The notes below the pieces were generated by a model. The model was not told where the DNA came from. It was given only the letters and a program-made list of their open reading frames with translations, and made no database searches. The position numbers and the translations under genes were made by a program. A stretch of 27,345 nt of DNA from DAOTZS01 sp034434335 (GTDB lineage Bacteria; Chloroflexota; Anaerolineae; CG2-30-64-16): assembly GCA_034434335.1 (NCBI GenBank), contig DAOTZS010000076.1, positions 1-27,345 on the forward strand, given 5' to 3'. This document shows, in pieces, positions 1 through 8,644 of the stretch (positions within the stretch are counted from its first letter, which is position 1; each line of letters begins with the position of its first letter).

Positions 1-641
1 ATGATCGTCTGGGTAACGACCTCCATCAGCCGTATAACCTGCTGGGGCTGGTCATAGATGGCGGCAAAGATCCCAGAACCCCAGATGATGCTGGCATTGT
101 CGAACGGTCCCTGGATATCGAGCAGCTGCGAGCCCACAACCTGCTGTAAGCGGGGGTATGGAGCCAGCATCTCCCGATAGTAGGCAACAGTGTCTAGAGC
201 CCGCCCCACCAGCCCACTTTGCAGGTCAGGCACGCCGTTTTCAAGGATATGGGCCAGCTCGTCATGCGGGACCGCCAGTGCAATGGGCAGAGAATCGCGG
301 AAGGTCATCGTTGGGCAGCCAAAGAGCGATGCGATGATGCCGGTGCCATAGTTAGCCCGAATGCCGTAAAGCCGATCATCTTGCAGCTTCGCGCCGACAT
401 AGACATCGCGCAACTGATGCAGGAACATCTTGGCTACATCATGGAAGATCTCCTCGAAGTCGAAATCCGGCCACTCCTCCTCAGATAACGGGTAGTGGAT
501 CACCGTCGGGATGTGTTCTACTGGCTGAAAAGCGAAGGCGCGACGTTGTAGGGTCCTGGTACGCGCCACATGCGAAGGATCTACTATCGCCTCCAGCTTC
601 TCCAGGTATGGAGCGATTTCTAACCTCTTCCCGTCGTTCAT
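1..641 (-). CDS. Uroporphyrinogen decarboxylase (URO-D) superfamily protein, C-terminus cut by window edge
   Basis: An open frame runs from an ATG at 641 to the left edge without a stop, giving 213 codons of the N-terminal part. The translation begins MNDGKRLEIAPYLEKLEAI. It contains the segment GTGIIASLFGCPTMTF, which resembles a GTELFAAAFGCP segment in the frameshifted URO-D gene at 7498-8545, so the two look like distant paralogues. URO-D superfamily members include haem-pathway decarboxylases and corrinoid methyltransferases. The position at the distal end of a sugar operon argues against a haem role. An in-frame TGA lies five codons upstream of the ATG, which fixes the start, but no clear Shine-Dalgarno precedes it. 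The gene is separated from the upstream beta-helix gene by a 501-bp inserted element, so its expression may be altered. The superfamily call is fairly secure; the reaction is unknown. Confidence 0.75.
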   Translation of the reverse strand, partial: MNDGKRLEIAPYLEKLEAIVDPSHVARTRTLQRRAFAFQPVEHIPTVIHYPLSEEEWPDFDFEEIFHDVAKMFLHQLRDVYVGAKLQDDRLYGIRANYGTGIIASLFGCPTMTFRDSLPIALAVPHDELAHILENGVPDLQSGLVGRALDTVAYYREMLAPYPRLQQVVGSQLLDIQGPFDNASIIWGSGIFAAIYDQPQQVIRLMEVVTQTI

Positions 642-682
642 TGAGCTATCTTGTCATCGCAATCTGTAGGGGCTTTGCTATT

Positions 683-697
683 AAGTGTCTGGCACTT
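683..697. repeat. Short perfect dyad in URO-D upstream region
   Basis: AAGTG and CACTT flank the five-base loop TCTGG, forming a small hairpin 42 bases upstream of the URO-D start. It could be an operator or the remnant of a mobile-element end. Nothing else in the window matches it, so its role is undetermined. Confidence 0.4.
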
Positions 698-721
698 CAC
701 CGGATTACTCAGAGAATGCGA

Positions 722-1222
722 GGGATGGTTCAAAATCGGTTAACACTTTCTACCCCTCGGGCCTTCATTGCCCCTCACACCCCTTTGTCCCCTCTCTCCC
801 CTTGGCCTGCGGCCAGGGGGAGAGAGGGGAATAGGATGGAGGGGGTTTGCGGCGGCCTTTGGCCGCCGCAAACCCTTTTTTCTCCCCCTCCCCTCTCCCG
901 CTGCCGAAGGCGAACGGAAGAGGGGAGGAGGCGGGTTCACAAGGGTAGGTTTTTCGCCAGAAGGCCCGGACGTGAACGTCCGGGCTGAAAGAGCGAAGCC
1001 CTGCAGGCTAAGAATCTAGCCCCGAAGGCCTCGGTCCCGAGGGCCCTCGGCCCGAGGGGGGTTTCGCCCTCTTAGCCCGGTGATTTATCGCCGGGCAGCC
1101 TCCCAACCCTGCAAAAACCTACCCTTATGAGAGGTGGGCGGGGGGAAGGGTGAGGGCTCTGGGCCGCCAATTTTAATGACCGCAAAAAGTAAACCAACTT
1201 TCTCGGTGAATTGAACCATCCC
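722..1222. mobile_element. 501-bp MITE-like or composite palindromic element with 11-bp TIRs and 8-bp target duplication
   Basis: The ends carry the 11-bp inverted repeat GGGATGGTTCA (722-732) and TGAACCATCCC (1212-1222), and weaker similarity continues inward. The element is flanked by the direct repeat GAATGCGA (714-721 and 1223-1230), as expected for an 8-bp target duplication. The right copy ends two bases before the stop codon of the beta-helix gene (TAA at 1232-1234 on the minus strand). No credible transposase lies inside; the content is a series of GC-rich hairpins, including a separate inverted-repeat unit at 941-1126. It is therefore non-autonomous. It separates the beta-helix gene from the downstream URO-D gene and may affect polarity in the operon. 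The family of the mobilising transposase cannot be named from sequence alone. Confidence 0.65.
941..1126. repeat. 186-bp nested inverted-repeat unit containing a hairpin array
   Basis: The 14-base arm AAGGGTAGGTTTTT (941-954) is repeated in inverse at 1113-1126. Between the arms lie a perfect 9-bp stem with a two-base loop (CCCGGACGT, GA, ACGTCCGGG), a GC-rich block rich in CCGAGGG and CCTCGG words near 1030-1065, and a hairpin built on GCCCGGTGA and TCGCCGGGC (about 1076-1096). No direct repeats flank it, so it may be an internal part of the 501-bp element or an older insertion that has lost its target duplication. Its length and design (arms plus hairpin array) resemble the 185-bp element at 19558-19742, but the arm sequences differ. 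Confidence 0.55.
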
Positions 1223-1231
1223 GAATGCGAG

Positions 1232-3295
1232 TTATATCAGCCTCCAAACACATGTTAAATCGGGCCGGGGACGGGGGCCAACCGGGGACAGATCAAACGA
1301 CTGAAAGCCAATCTGCTGTGCCGGTGAGCCAGGTTGCAGCCGGAAATCCCCCCGCTCGGGGGCGCAGAACTGCGGATCAGCAAGGAGTGAGTGTTCATCC
1401 ATGCCCTTTGCTCGCCATTCATCCCAGGTTAAATTGCCGAACCGAAGAGGCCCACCCCCCTCGCGCCAATACAAATTGTGGTCAAAGACGAAGTTGAAGT
1501 CCACCTCGCCCGTCAGCCATTGTTCGCTGTTCCCAAGGACGATGTTTCGCTCAAACCGGAAGCGCAGGTGGTTCTCACCACGTGATGCCTGAAGCTGATG
1601 ATCTCGCGCGTAGGCGAAGATGTTGTTGTGGACGATATTCGCGCGGCCGTAGTGCTGATGAAGACCACCGTGCGTTGTGTTGTAAACAAGATTGTTCTCG
1701 GCTACAATGCCTGTGCTGCCCTCGTCAAAATAAATGCCCCATCCGCCATAGCGGATGCCGGCAATATCATGCCACAGGTTATTGCTGATAACCGTTCCTT
1801 CCTGGATGCCCAGCGTATAGATGCCGCCCATGTCGCTCAGGATTGGCCCGTCTCCATCGCTGCGGATGCCAATGTGGTGCACATGGTTGAACTCTACGAG
1901 GTTGTTGCCCGCCAGCGACCGCTCATAGCCCCAGGTCCAGCCAATGCTGATGCCCGTGTAGTAGAAGTCAGCGATTTCATTGTGGAGCAGGCGGTTGCCG
2001 TAACTCTGGCCTATCCAGATACCAACAGCGCTATGGAAGATGTGCCCGCCGTCGTAAATGTGGCAGTCGGAGATCTCATTGTCGTGAGTTTGCTCGCTGG
2101 TATTCTCGCGAATCACCGTTTCGCCGATCTTCAGGCCTCCTGCGCCCAGGTCGGCGATCTCGCAGCCAAGGATCCGATTGCCCTGGCAACCCCGGGCCAG
2201 TTCCAGGCCGTAGGTGCCCACATGAGCAATCGTGCAGTCCGCGAAGGTGCACTGACGTGCTCCCTCGCCGTACACCGCGCCGGGCACGCCCACTGCAGCC
2301 TGGGGAAAGCCACCCACATCCGAGCCGGGCCCCTCCCCTCGACACCTTGGAGGGAAATACCACTCAGTATGAGTAAAGGTAAGGCCGCGAAAGAGAAGGT
2401 GCTCCACCCACAGGTCTTTCCGTGGCTCACCCTCTATCCGTACCACTTGCGTTAGCGTTGGCGCGATGATCTCCGCCTGGTTAGGATCCTCATCGGGCAA
2501 GGGCCAATAGTAAAGCGTTCCCGTCTCCGCGTCGAGAAACCACTCGCCCGGCGTATCCAGGATTTCGAGAGCGTGCTCAACATAGTAGAGGTCATCTGGG
2601 TCGAGACGGAAGACACTGCGCCGATGGCAGGAGATCACCTGCTCAGCTTCGTCTATACTCGCGATGGGGAGGCGCGATTCCACCCAGCGGTTCATCACTA
2701 CCACCTCGGCTGCTGAGGCTGTTGGCCATGCCTTCAGATCACCTTCATGGAATCGAAAGCGATTCTGCCCCTCAAGCCATTGCTCGGGATGGTCCAGCCG
2801 CTCTTCCACGCGGAGATAACCTTGATTGGGATGCCGCGCCCGCCGGCGTCGCTGTCCATTGACCCACAGTTGACGAAAGAACCACTTGCCCTCGCGCACC
2901 TCAGGGAGGTTGGTCGTCCACAGCGGACGCTCATCTACGAGTGTCCTTTGCCAATTAGTGAGACGTCGTCCGCCGCTGAGGATAGGATGCTCGCCAGGGT
3001 AGGCCATATAAGCCACGGGCATTGTTTCTGTGCCAGAATCTTCGGGCGTGAAGACCAGGGGCTCGCTCAGGAAATAGGTGCCGCCGCGTACGTACACGGT
3101 CACTGGGCCAGGCAGCCGTCTCTTCTCCCGCTTCAGCTCGCGCACAACACTTTGTGCCCGCTGCAGTGTGGCAAAAGGGCCATCGGTACGGCTGGAATTA
3201 GGAGAAGGGAAACGCCCTGACCAGGCATCGTCACCTTCGAGAGAGACGTAGAAAACCCTCTCCTCAGAAGCTGTTGATGTGATCTCCGTATGCAT
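1232..3295 (-). CDS. Right-handed parallel beta-helix protein, GH141-like glycoside hydrolase
   Basis: This 687-residue protein opens with a segment typical of large beta-helix carbohydrate enzymes (FYVSLEGDDAWSGRFPSP at residues 15-32, then GPFATLQRAQ), followed by a VRGGTYFLSEPLVF strand and a LSGGRRLTNW segment. From about residue 340 to 600 there are successive beta-helix coils rich in Asn-Asn and Gly turns, including SDMGGIYTLG (487-496) and YGGWGIYFDEGS (516-527). This layout matches proteins assigned to GH141, which includes fucosidase and xylanase activities; the substrate here is unknown. There is no signal peptide, suggesting a cytoplasmic enzyme acting on imported oligosaccharide. 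The start ATG at 3295 has a GAGGTG ribosome site about five bases upstream. The gene follows the GH2 gene in the operon after a 182-bp gap. Beta-helix fold is secure; the GH141 label is moderate. Confidence 0.82.
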   Translation of the reverse strand: MHTEITSTASEERVFYVSLEGDDAWSGRFPSPNSSRTDGPFATLQRAQSVVRELKREKRRLPGPVTVYVRGGTYFLSEPLVFTPEDSGTETMPVAYMAYPGEHPILSGGRRLTNWQRTLVDERPLWTTNLPEVREGKWFFRQLWVNGQRRRRARHPNQGYLRVEERLDHPEQWLEGQNRFRFHEGDLKAWPTASAAEVVVMNRWVESRLPIASIDEAEQVISCHRRSVFRLDPDDLYYVEHALEILDTPGEWFLDAETGTLYYWPLPDEDPNQAEIIAPTLTQVVRIEGEPRKDLWVEHLLFRGLTFTHTEWYFPPRCRGEGPGSDVGGFPQAAVGVPGAVYGEGARQCTFADCTIAHVGTYGLELARGCQGNRILGCEIADLGAGGLKIGETVIRENTSEQTHDNEISDCHIYDGGHIFHSAVGIWIGQSYGNRLLHNEIADFYYTGISIGWTWGYERSLAGNNLVEFNHVHHIGIRSDGDGPILSDMGGIYTLGIQEGTVISNNLWHDIAGIRYGGWGIYFDEGSTGIVAENNLVYNTTHGGLHQHYGRANIVHNNIFAYARDHQLQASRGENHLRFRFERNIVLGNSEQWLTGEVDFNFVFDHNLYWREGGGPLRFGNLTWDEWRAKGMDEHSLLADPQFCAPERGDFRLQPGSPAQQIGFQSFDLSPVGPRPRPDLTCVWRLI

Positions 3296-3477
3296 CTTTC
3301 ACCTCTATAACTAACAGGAGTTACGCAGTTGCACTACGCTGTGCCCCCACCCCCTAGCCCCCGCCACCGATTGGGGGCGGGGGAATCCTTTGAAAGGGGT
3401 ATTCTGGGCGGCTTCGCCGCCCAGAATACCCTTATAATCTCGATTTCCCTTCCCCTATGTCCCCGATTTTGTTGCAT
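3296..3477. other. Intergenic spacer with two GC-rich hairpins
   Basis: This 182-bp gap between the GH2 and beta-helix genes carries a perfect 16-bp stem at 3397-3412 and 3416-3431 with a TTC loop, and a second C-rich/G-rich hairpin near 3356-3386. In the operon direction neither is followed by a T-run, so they look like mRNA-stability or processing structures rather than a terminator. No coding frame is evident. Confidence 0.6.
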
Positions 3478-6400
3478 TCACTGGAAAAGAAACGTGATCT
3501 CGGCCCGTCCATTCTTGTCCTCGAATCGCATCCCCAACACTGCATCGTTGGATCCCGGATCCCAGGCCAGCAGTATCAGATTGGCACCTGCCTCAAGATC
3601 TATGGGGCGCCGGACTGGCCGATCCTGGAACAGAATCACTTCCTCTTGGTGAGCACCGTTGATCCATGCCCGCACACAGCCAACGCCCTCCAGGTGTAGA
3701 TATGTCTGGAGATCGGGTCCAGGTAACCCACCTAGCGTTTCCATAACTTTGCGCGGCTTCGGGCTATGGACCTCCAATCCGATGTAGATAGTGCCCACAC
3801 CTTGCATTGTCGAAGCTCGCAATCGCCCGTCAGGTGTCTCCACAGTGGTCCAACCAGGCCAGGAGCGAAAGATCATGTTGTCGCCGCAGTATTCTACCTG
3901 TCGGTTTGTGAGAGTGACTAATTCGGACAGAGTAGCTGCGTCCAGGCCACGGACAACGTGCATCGCTGTCGGGTAGCCATCACTCCGTTTGTTAGCAATT
4001 GAGGTAACCTCGCCGGCGAGGATGTCACTGCCTGCTCGGATGCCCAGGTTCCACAGCAGCAGGCCCAGAAAACGCCGAAACTGAGGCTTCTCCGGCCGCC
4101 ACCGCACCTGACAAAACAGCAGTTGCCCTCGTCCCACCTCAACTCGTACCAGTCCACCGCCGACCCGGGGTTGCGGGTCATCGAAGTAGGCACTCATGGC
4201 CGGCATGCGATCCAGTTCCGATGCCCTGTCGTCCCCATACAGCACATCCAACCCCGAACGAGTTGCGTTCTCCAGCAGACTCGTGCCTCCCTCAACCACG
4301 ATCAGCCGTTCGACGATGATTTCCTTCTGACGGGTACTACGGTAAGGCCAGTTCTCCAGCCAGCACACCTCCTCATTACTGATGGCGGCAGTAAGGGGAT
4401 GAGGTCTCGGTTTGATGAGTTGATATACAGCATGCTTTGGCTCGAATAGCTCAAGATCATGGCCGGCCACTGCCTGCCAATAGGAGCTAGCTTCAGAAGC
4501 CAGCTCCCAGACAATCACTGTGCCGCCGGCCTCCAGGAAACTGCGCCAGGCCTCCTCTGAGGCGGTTGGGATCCGCTGCCCGCTGAGGATCGCTACAGCC
4601 GCCGAGGGCACCTCCGAGCCGGCCAGCTTACTAGCATAGCCCTTTGCCAGGCCCGACGGCCAGGTGTGCCATAGCGTCGCATCTACGGCAACACGGAATT
4701 CGTTCTCGGACAGAGCAGGCAAGCGCCGAGCAGACACACCGGTGGCCAGGTAATGCAAGGCGTTGCGCAACAAGCGATCCCCTACAGGCAGTTCATCCAG
4801 GCGATCCATCAGGCGTAACTGTGTGGCGATCACCGTGCCCGCGGCCACCTGGGCCTCGATCACCGGCGCCCAGGTCAGGCCACCGATGCCGAAATCTCCA
4901 CCGCTGCAGTCCACGAGCGGACGGACCAAATGCTCATCGGTAGGCTTGATGTAGGGAAAGATAGTAACCCAAGAATCAGAAGAGGGCAGGCCAAAGGGGT
5001 CATCGCCGAAGAAGCGCAGTTCTACCTCACCGATCCCTGCCAGCACCGGGTGTTGAGGGTCCCGCACGTGCGCCATCTCTATCGGCATACGCGCCAGTTG
5101 GAGACCAGGGAAAAGGCTATGCTCCTGCTCCAGCACCAGCAGCCGGCCTCCTGCGGCTACATAGTCATGGAACCAACACACAGCCGGGCTGCCAGGCCCC
5201 ACACTGTGCTCGCCTACAACCACCACCGGCAAGACAACAGGATCGGGTGTAGCATCAAGGGAGAGAGCCTTCACTTCCACCCCATGCCGTCGCAGCCAAC
5301 CGAGGATCCTGCTTGGCCCCCAGACAGCTATGGGTGGCAGGTCAAGGTGCTCAGAAAGTCGAGCAGCATCAATGATCTTCAGATGTCGGCACACCTCATC
5401 TCGCCCTTGGGGACTCTCAAAAGTAGTTACGATGACGGCCGTGCCCTCGCCAGTATCCCTTGTCGGAATGAGCCACGTGGCCATCCCTGTCTCGCCTGGC
5501 CGGATAGATAGTCCCTCCCGTGCCTCCCAGAGCACCCGGCCATCTTGTTGCAGGCGTACCCGCAACTCGCCCGAAACCGTCTCTGGCAAGTCATTGACGA
5601 GAAAGACCTTATGGGGGACATAGCGGTTTGTGTAGCACTGTGTCCGTTCCTGCCAAACAACCAACGCCAGAGGCCGTTGGGCATGGCGGATGAGCTCAAA
5701 ACTGGGGCCGGGGCGGTAGCCAGGGCCATCAGACCACCAGGCGTATTCGCTCTCGTAAGGGCGATGGGCCAGGGGCTTGGCGTAAGGTGCGGAAGGATTG
5801 GGCCAGTGGAACGTCTTGGCCTCGGCTGGCCGGAAGTTGTCGAGGCCAGATGTGTTCCAGACGAACAGGCATGACACCTCATGGGCACGGCCTAATTCGA
5901 TAATACGGGCCGCGTCCTTTGCGATGGAATGACACATCGCCTCATAGTCGGCATATACCTCGTCCCCGGCCCAGAGGAGGGCAGTAAAGGGCGATCCATA
6001 ATGCCAGCGCCCCATCTCCCCGGCATGTAATGGCCGATCCTGTTCCCACCAACCCCAGCCATGACAGGATGGGCCATAGTGCCGCGAAATGATAGGCTGT
6101 TGCTTCTCACTCCAGATGGCACTGTCTCCCTCATGATAGGCCGGCCGGGTAGGATCGAGGGTATTGAAGAGCTCGCGTAATCTGGGTAGTTCTTCTCGGG
6201 CGCGCGGCATGGTACGTAGTGCCCAGCGCATCTCATTCTCGACACTCCAAAGCACCAGAGAAGGATGGTTTTTGTCGCGGCGCACCATGCGACGCACATG
6301 GGCAGCAGCCGCCGGCCACAGCCGCGGAGTGTCAAGAGCACCTTCAAATGAGCCGTAAAGTGCTGTCTCCTGACATACCAGCACCCCCATCTCGTCCGCA

Positions 6401-7443
6401 ATGTCCAGGAAGTACTCTGGGTGCGGGAAGGTATGCATACGTACATAGTTCATATGGGCATCACGCAACTGCTGATACCACTGGCGCACATATTCCGGCC
6501 GCAGCCAGTGCGCGTGGGCCTTGTGACACCACTCGCCGTACCAGCGTTGTGACCGGCCATTAAGCATGATGCGGTGCCCTTCAATCCAGACCTCGCGAAA
6601 GCCGAAGCGCGTGACGAGCACGTCCACAATCTGGCTACCGTTCCGCAGCTCGGACACCAGATGATACAAGTGAGGATCTTCCACTTGCCAGGGCTGGTAA
6701 TCGGTCCACGGCATAGCAAGGGCCACCTGCCGCCCTTCGCCGGGGGCCACATCCACTTCAGCCGGCGGGAGGCTCAAGGCGATGCGTTCGCCGTCATACA
6801 CCGAGGCCGAGAGCACCCCGGCGAAAGGCGCAGGACCAGTGTTGCGCACCTCGTAGGTGATGGCAATACGGCTCTCCCGGACAGAGGTCACGATGGTCAC
6901 ATCAGCGATGTGAACCGCCGACCGCCATTCCAGGGTGACATCCTGCCAGATGCCGGCCTGGCGCTGCGCAATGCAACAGCCCCAGGGCACATCCACGAGC
7001 TTGAGCTCGCCGGTGTGCGGATGGGGGAAGGTCTGATGCTCGGTCAAGAAGACAGCCAGCTCGTTTTCGCCAGCGCGCATGGCGTGGGTCACGTCCACCT
7101 CGTCGCCGATGAACATATCGTCCTGCTCAGCGACCTTGCGGCCGTTCACAAAGACATGGGCCTTAGGAATGGCCGCCTTGACGGTCAGATACGCGCGGTA
7201 ATCAGGGCACAGTTCGGGCACCAGAAAACCGGTGCGCATCCAACCACTACGGCTGATGCGCCATGTTTCGGGATAGAAATGGTCGGTGAAGAAACCAGGC
7301 ACCAGGTAAGCATGTTCACTCCACCCCTGAGTTGGCACAGACTCAGGGCATAGCGGCGTAGCAAGGTCGGGATGTTCTACGGGCTGGAAGTCCCACCAAC
7401 CATTGAGCAGGTAAGTGATACGAGGTTTCGAGTCTGCGATCAT
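3478..7443 (-). CDS. Glycoside hydrolase family 2 protein with long C-terminal extensions
   Basis: The open frame extends to a GTG at 7449, but ATG at 7443 is preferred because AGGGG then lies about ten bases upstream. Residue numbers below count from the GTG (1323 residues). Order: sugar-binding jelly-roll domain (about 10-180, with LNGWWDFQP near the start), immunoglobulin-like domain (about 180-285), then a TIM barrel. The barrel contains NHPSLVLWSVENEM, where Glu406 is the expected acid/base, and HAGEMG, where Glu478 is the likely nucleophile. Beyond the barrel are two regions of alternating strands and Gly-rich turns (about 705-905 and 945-1140) that resemble glutamine-amidotransferase-like domains of some large glycosidases, and a terminal beta-rich module (about 1190-1323). 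Many GH2 enzymes are 600-1050 residues, so this one is long. There is no signal peptide. Activity could be galactosidase, glucuronidase or mannosidase type; it cannot be resolved here. Confidence 0.88.
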   Translation of the reverse strand: MIADSKPRITYLLNGWWDFQPVEHPDLATPLCPESVPTQGWSEHAYLVPGFFTDHFYPETWRISRSGWMRTGFLVPELCPDYRAYLTVKAAIPKAHVFVNGRKVAEQDDMFIGDEVDVTHAMRAGENELAVFLTEHQTFPHPHTGELKLVDVPWGCCIAQRQAGIWQDVTLEWRSAVHIADVTIVTSVRESRIAITYEVRNTGPAPFAGVLSASVYDGERIALSLPPAEVDVAPGEGRQVALAMPWTDYQPWQVEDPHLYHLVSELRNGSQIVDVLVTRFGFREVWIEGHRIMLNGRSQRWYGEWCHKAHAHWLRPEYVRQWYQQLRDAHMNYVRMHTFPHPEYFLDIADEMGVLVCQETALYGSFEGALDTPRLWPAAAAHVRRMVRRDKNHPSLVLWSVENEMRWALRTMPRAREELPRLRELFNTLDPTRPAYHEGDSAIWSEKQQPIISRHYGPSCHGWGWWEQDRPLHAGEMGRWHYGSPFTALLWAGDEVYADYEAMCHSIAKDAARIIELGRAHEVSCLFVWNTSGLDNFRPAEAKTFHWPNPSAPYAKPLAHRPYESEYAWWSDGPGYRPGPSFELIRHAQRPLALVVWQERTQCYTNRYVPHKVFLVNDLPETVSGELRVRLQQDGRVLWEAREGLSIRPGETGMATWLIPTRDTGEGTAVIVTTFESPQGRDEVCRHLKIIDAARLSEHLDLPPIAVWGPSRILGWLRRHGVEVKALSLDATPDPVVLPVVVVGEHSVGPGSPAVCWFHDYVAAGGRLLVLEQEHSLFPGLQLARMPIEMAHVRDPQHPVLAGIGEVELRFFGDDPFGLPSSDSWVTIFPYIKPTDEHLVRPLVDCSGGDFGIGGLTWAPVIEAQVAAGTVIATQLRLMDRLDELPVGDRLLRNALHYLATGVSARRLPALSENEFRVAVDATLWHTWPSGLAKGYASKLAGSEVPSAAVAILSGQRIPTASEEAWRSFLEAGGTVIVWELASEASSYWQAVAGHDLELFEPKHAVYQLIKPRPHPLTAAISNEEVCWLENWPYRSTRQKEIIVERLIVVEGGTSLLENATRSGLDVLYGDDRASELDRMPAMSAYFDDPQPRVGGGLVRVEVGRGQLLFCQVRWRPEKPQFRRFLGLLLWNLGIRAGSDILAGEVTSIANKRSDGYPTAMHVVRGLDAATLSELVTLTNRQVEYCGDNMIFRSWPGWTTVETPDGRLRASTMQGVGTIYIGLEVHSPKPRKVMETLGGLPGPDLQTYLHLEGVGCVRAWINGAHQEEVILFQDRPVRRPIDLEAGANLILLAWDPGSNDAVLGMRFEDKNGRAEITFLFQ

Positions 7444-7497
7444 AACCACTGAGCCCCTGGAGTGCCTTGTCAGGCCGAGCCCTCATTGAGGCATTCT

Positions 7498-8545
7498 TTA
7501 CACCCGTGAGCACCGTTCGCGCAGCCGCTCCAGAGTGCGCTTCGCCTGCTCCAGCGGCTGGCCAGGCATGTTGAACAGAAAGCGCGTGTCTGGTAGGGCC
7601 ATGTCAAGCATCTCCAGCACTTTATCCTCCTCGGTCCAGGCCACTATCAGCACGGTCTGGCCCGAGAAGATCTCGATGGCAGGTCGCGGGCCCGGGTGCT
7701 GAAACACGCGGTTCAGGCCACGCAGGTTAGGGATCTGTTTGAAGTTGCCGTACTGGTGATCAGCGTTGGCGCAGCAATGCATGAATAAGCCGCCATAGGT
7801 TTGAGCAAGATCAACCAAACCAGGCAGGCAGAACTCGCCGAACATGCGCGCCGACATGGCCCCAGCCTCGTCCTCTGAAAGCCAGACGCCCAGTTCGGCT
7901 GGTGCCCAGGCGTTGGGGCAATGACACAGGTTGACCTCACCAACCTCACGGCTGAAAGTATCGAAGAAAGCCTTGAGCAACTGCTGGCACTTCTCCACCA
8001 GCCGCTTGACCGCCCCTGGATATGTAATCGTCGCCATGTATAGATCTTGTTTACGCCAGATCAGGGCCGCGATATCGAACGCGCTCTGGATGTCGGGCAC
8101 ACTGATCGGCACCTCTGGGCCGACGCGCTGGCGCACCAGGCGCGCCATCTCGAAGACGCGCCAGCGGCGGCGCGTCGAGGCCTGGTACGGCCAGGCGGTC
8201 GGCCTCCTCCGGAGTAGTTACCAGGGGAAGGGCACAGGGTGGAGAGTCCTCATAGATGTGCACGGGACAGCCAAAGGCGGCCGCGAACAGCTCAGTGCCT
8301 GTGCTCAGCTTGACGAAGGGCACGCTGTCGTCGTCCAGGGCTTCATGCCAGCGCAGGCGCTGTTCATAGTCCCTCAGCAGATAAGGGAGCCACTCCGTCA
8401 GCGGCCGTCCGGGCAGGGTAAAGTCGCCGTAGCACCACATTTCGTTTTCGACCGGCTCCGGGTCCATGATGATAGCGTGGCCAGGAAAAGGCCCGGCGAA
8501 GAGACTGGCCATGAAGCGACGGTTGCACAGCGTACGCGAGTCCAT
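7498..8545 (-). pseudogene. URO-D superfamily protein, split by a frameshift near 8155-8165
   Basis: Two minus-strand frames join into one protein of about 348 residues. The first starts at ATG 8545 (MDSRTLCNRRFMASLFAG) and reads correctly through GTELFAAAFGCP to LDAPPLAR. The second supplies VFEMARLVRQRVGPEVP onward through NLCHCPNAWAP, GGLFMHCCANADHQYG and a C-terminus at 7498. The join needs one base removed or two added. The DNA there is an alternating GC tract (gcgcgtcttc on the minus strand), so loss of one GC unit is the simplest explanation. It may be a sequencing or assembly error or a real inactivating mutation; the otherwise intact downstream frame favours error or a very recent event. 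The Cys and His residues in the C-terminal half recall corrinoid-methyltransferase relatives, but the reaction is unknown. It sits between permease and GH2 genes in the operon. Confidence 0.8.
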
Positions 8546-8644
8546 AGATCAGCTCAGCATGAAGTGCCGGATGGCCACGCCAGGGGCAGCTCACCCATAG
8601 CCGGATTTGCGCAAGTTTGGCACGCCAACCAACACCTTCAGGTT

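Noticed and set aside
608..1019. Plus- and minus-strand open frames across the palindromic element
   Set aside because: They are Pro/Arg/Gly-rich translations of hairpin DNA, have no ribosome sites and overlap the inserted element on both strands.
1598..2455. 285-codon plus-strand frame
   Set aside because: Antisense to the beta-helix gene, whose translation has clear family motifs; the plus frame resembles nothing and is a GC-composition shadow.
3397..3431. Perfect 16-bp hairpin as an operon terminator
   Set aside because: No T-run follows on the minus strand and the operon genes clearly belong together on both sides.
8140..8180. Programmed ribosomal frameshift in the URO-D gene
   Set aside because: There is no slippery heptamer, internal ribosome signal or stop-codon context; a GC-unit slippage or assembly error is simpler.
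7498..8545. Identification as haem-pathway HemE
   Set aside because: The N-terminus lacks the usual HemE substrate signature and the gene lies within a sugar operon without haem genes.
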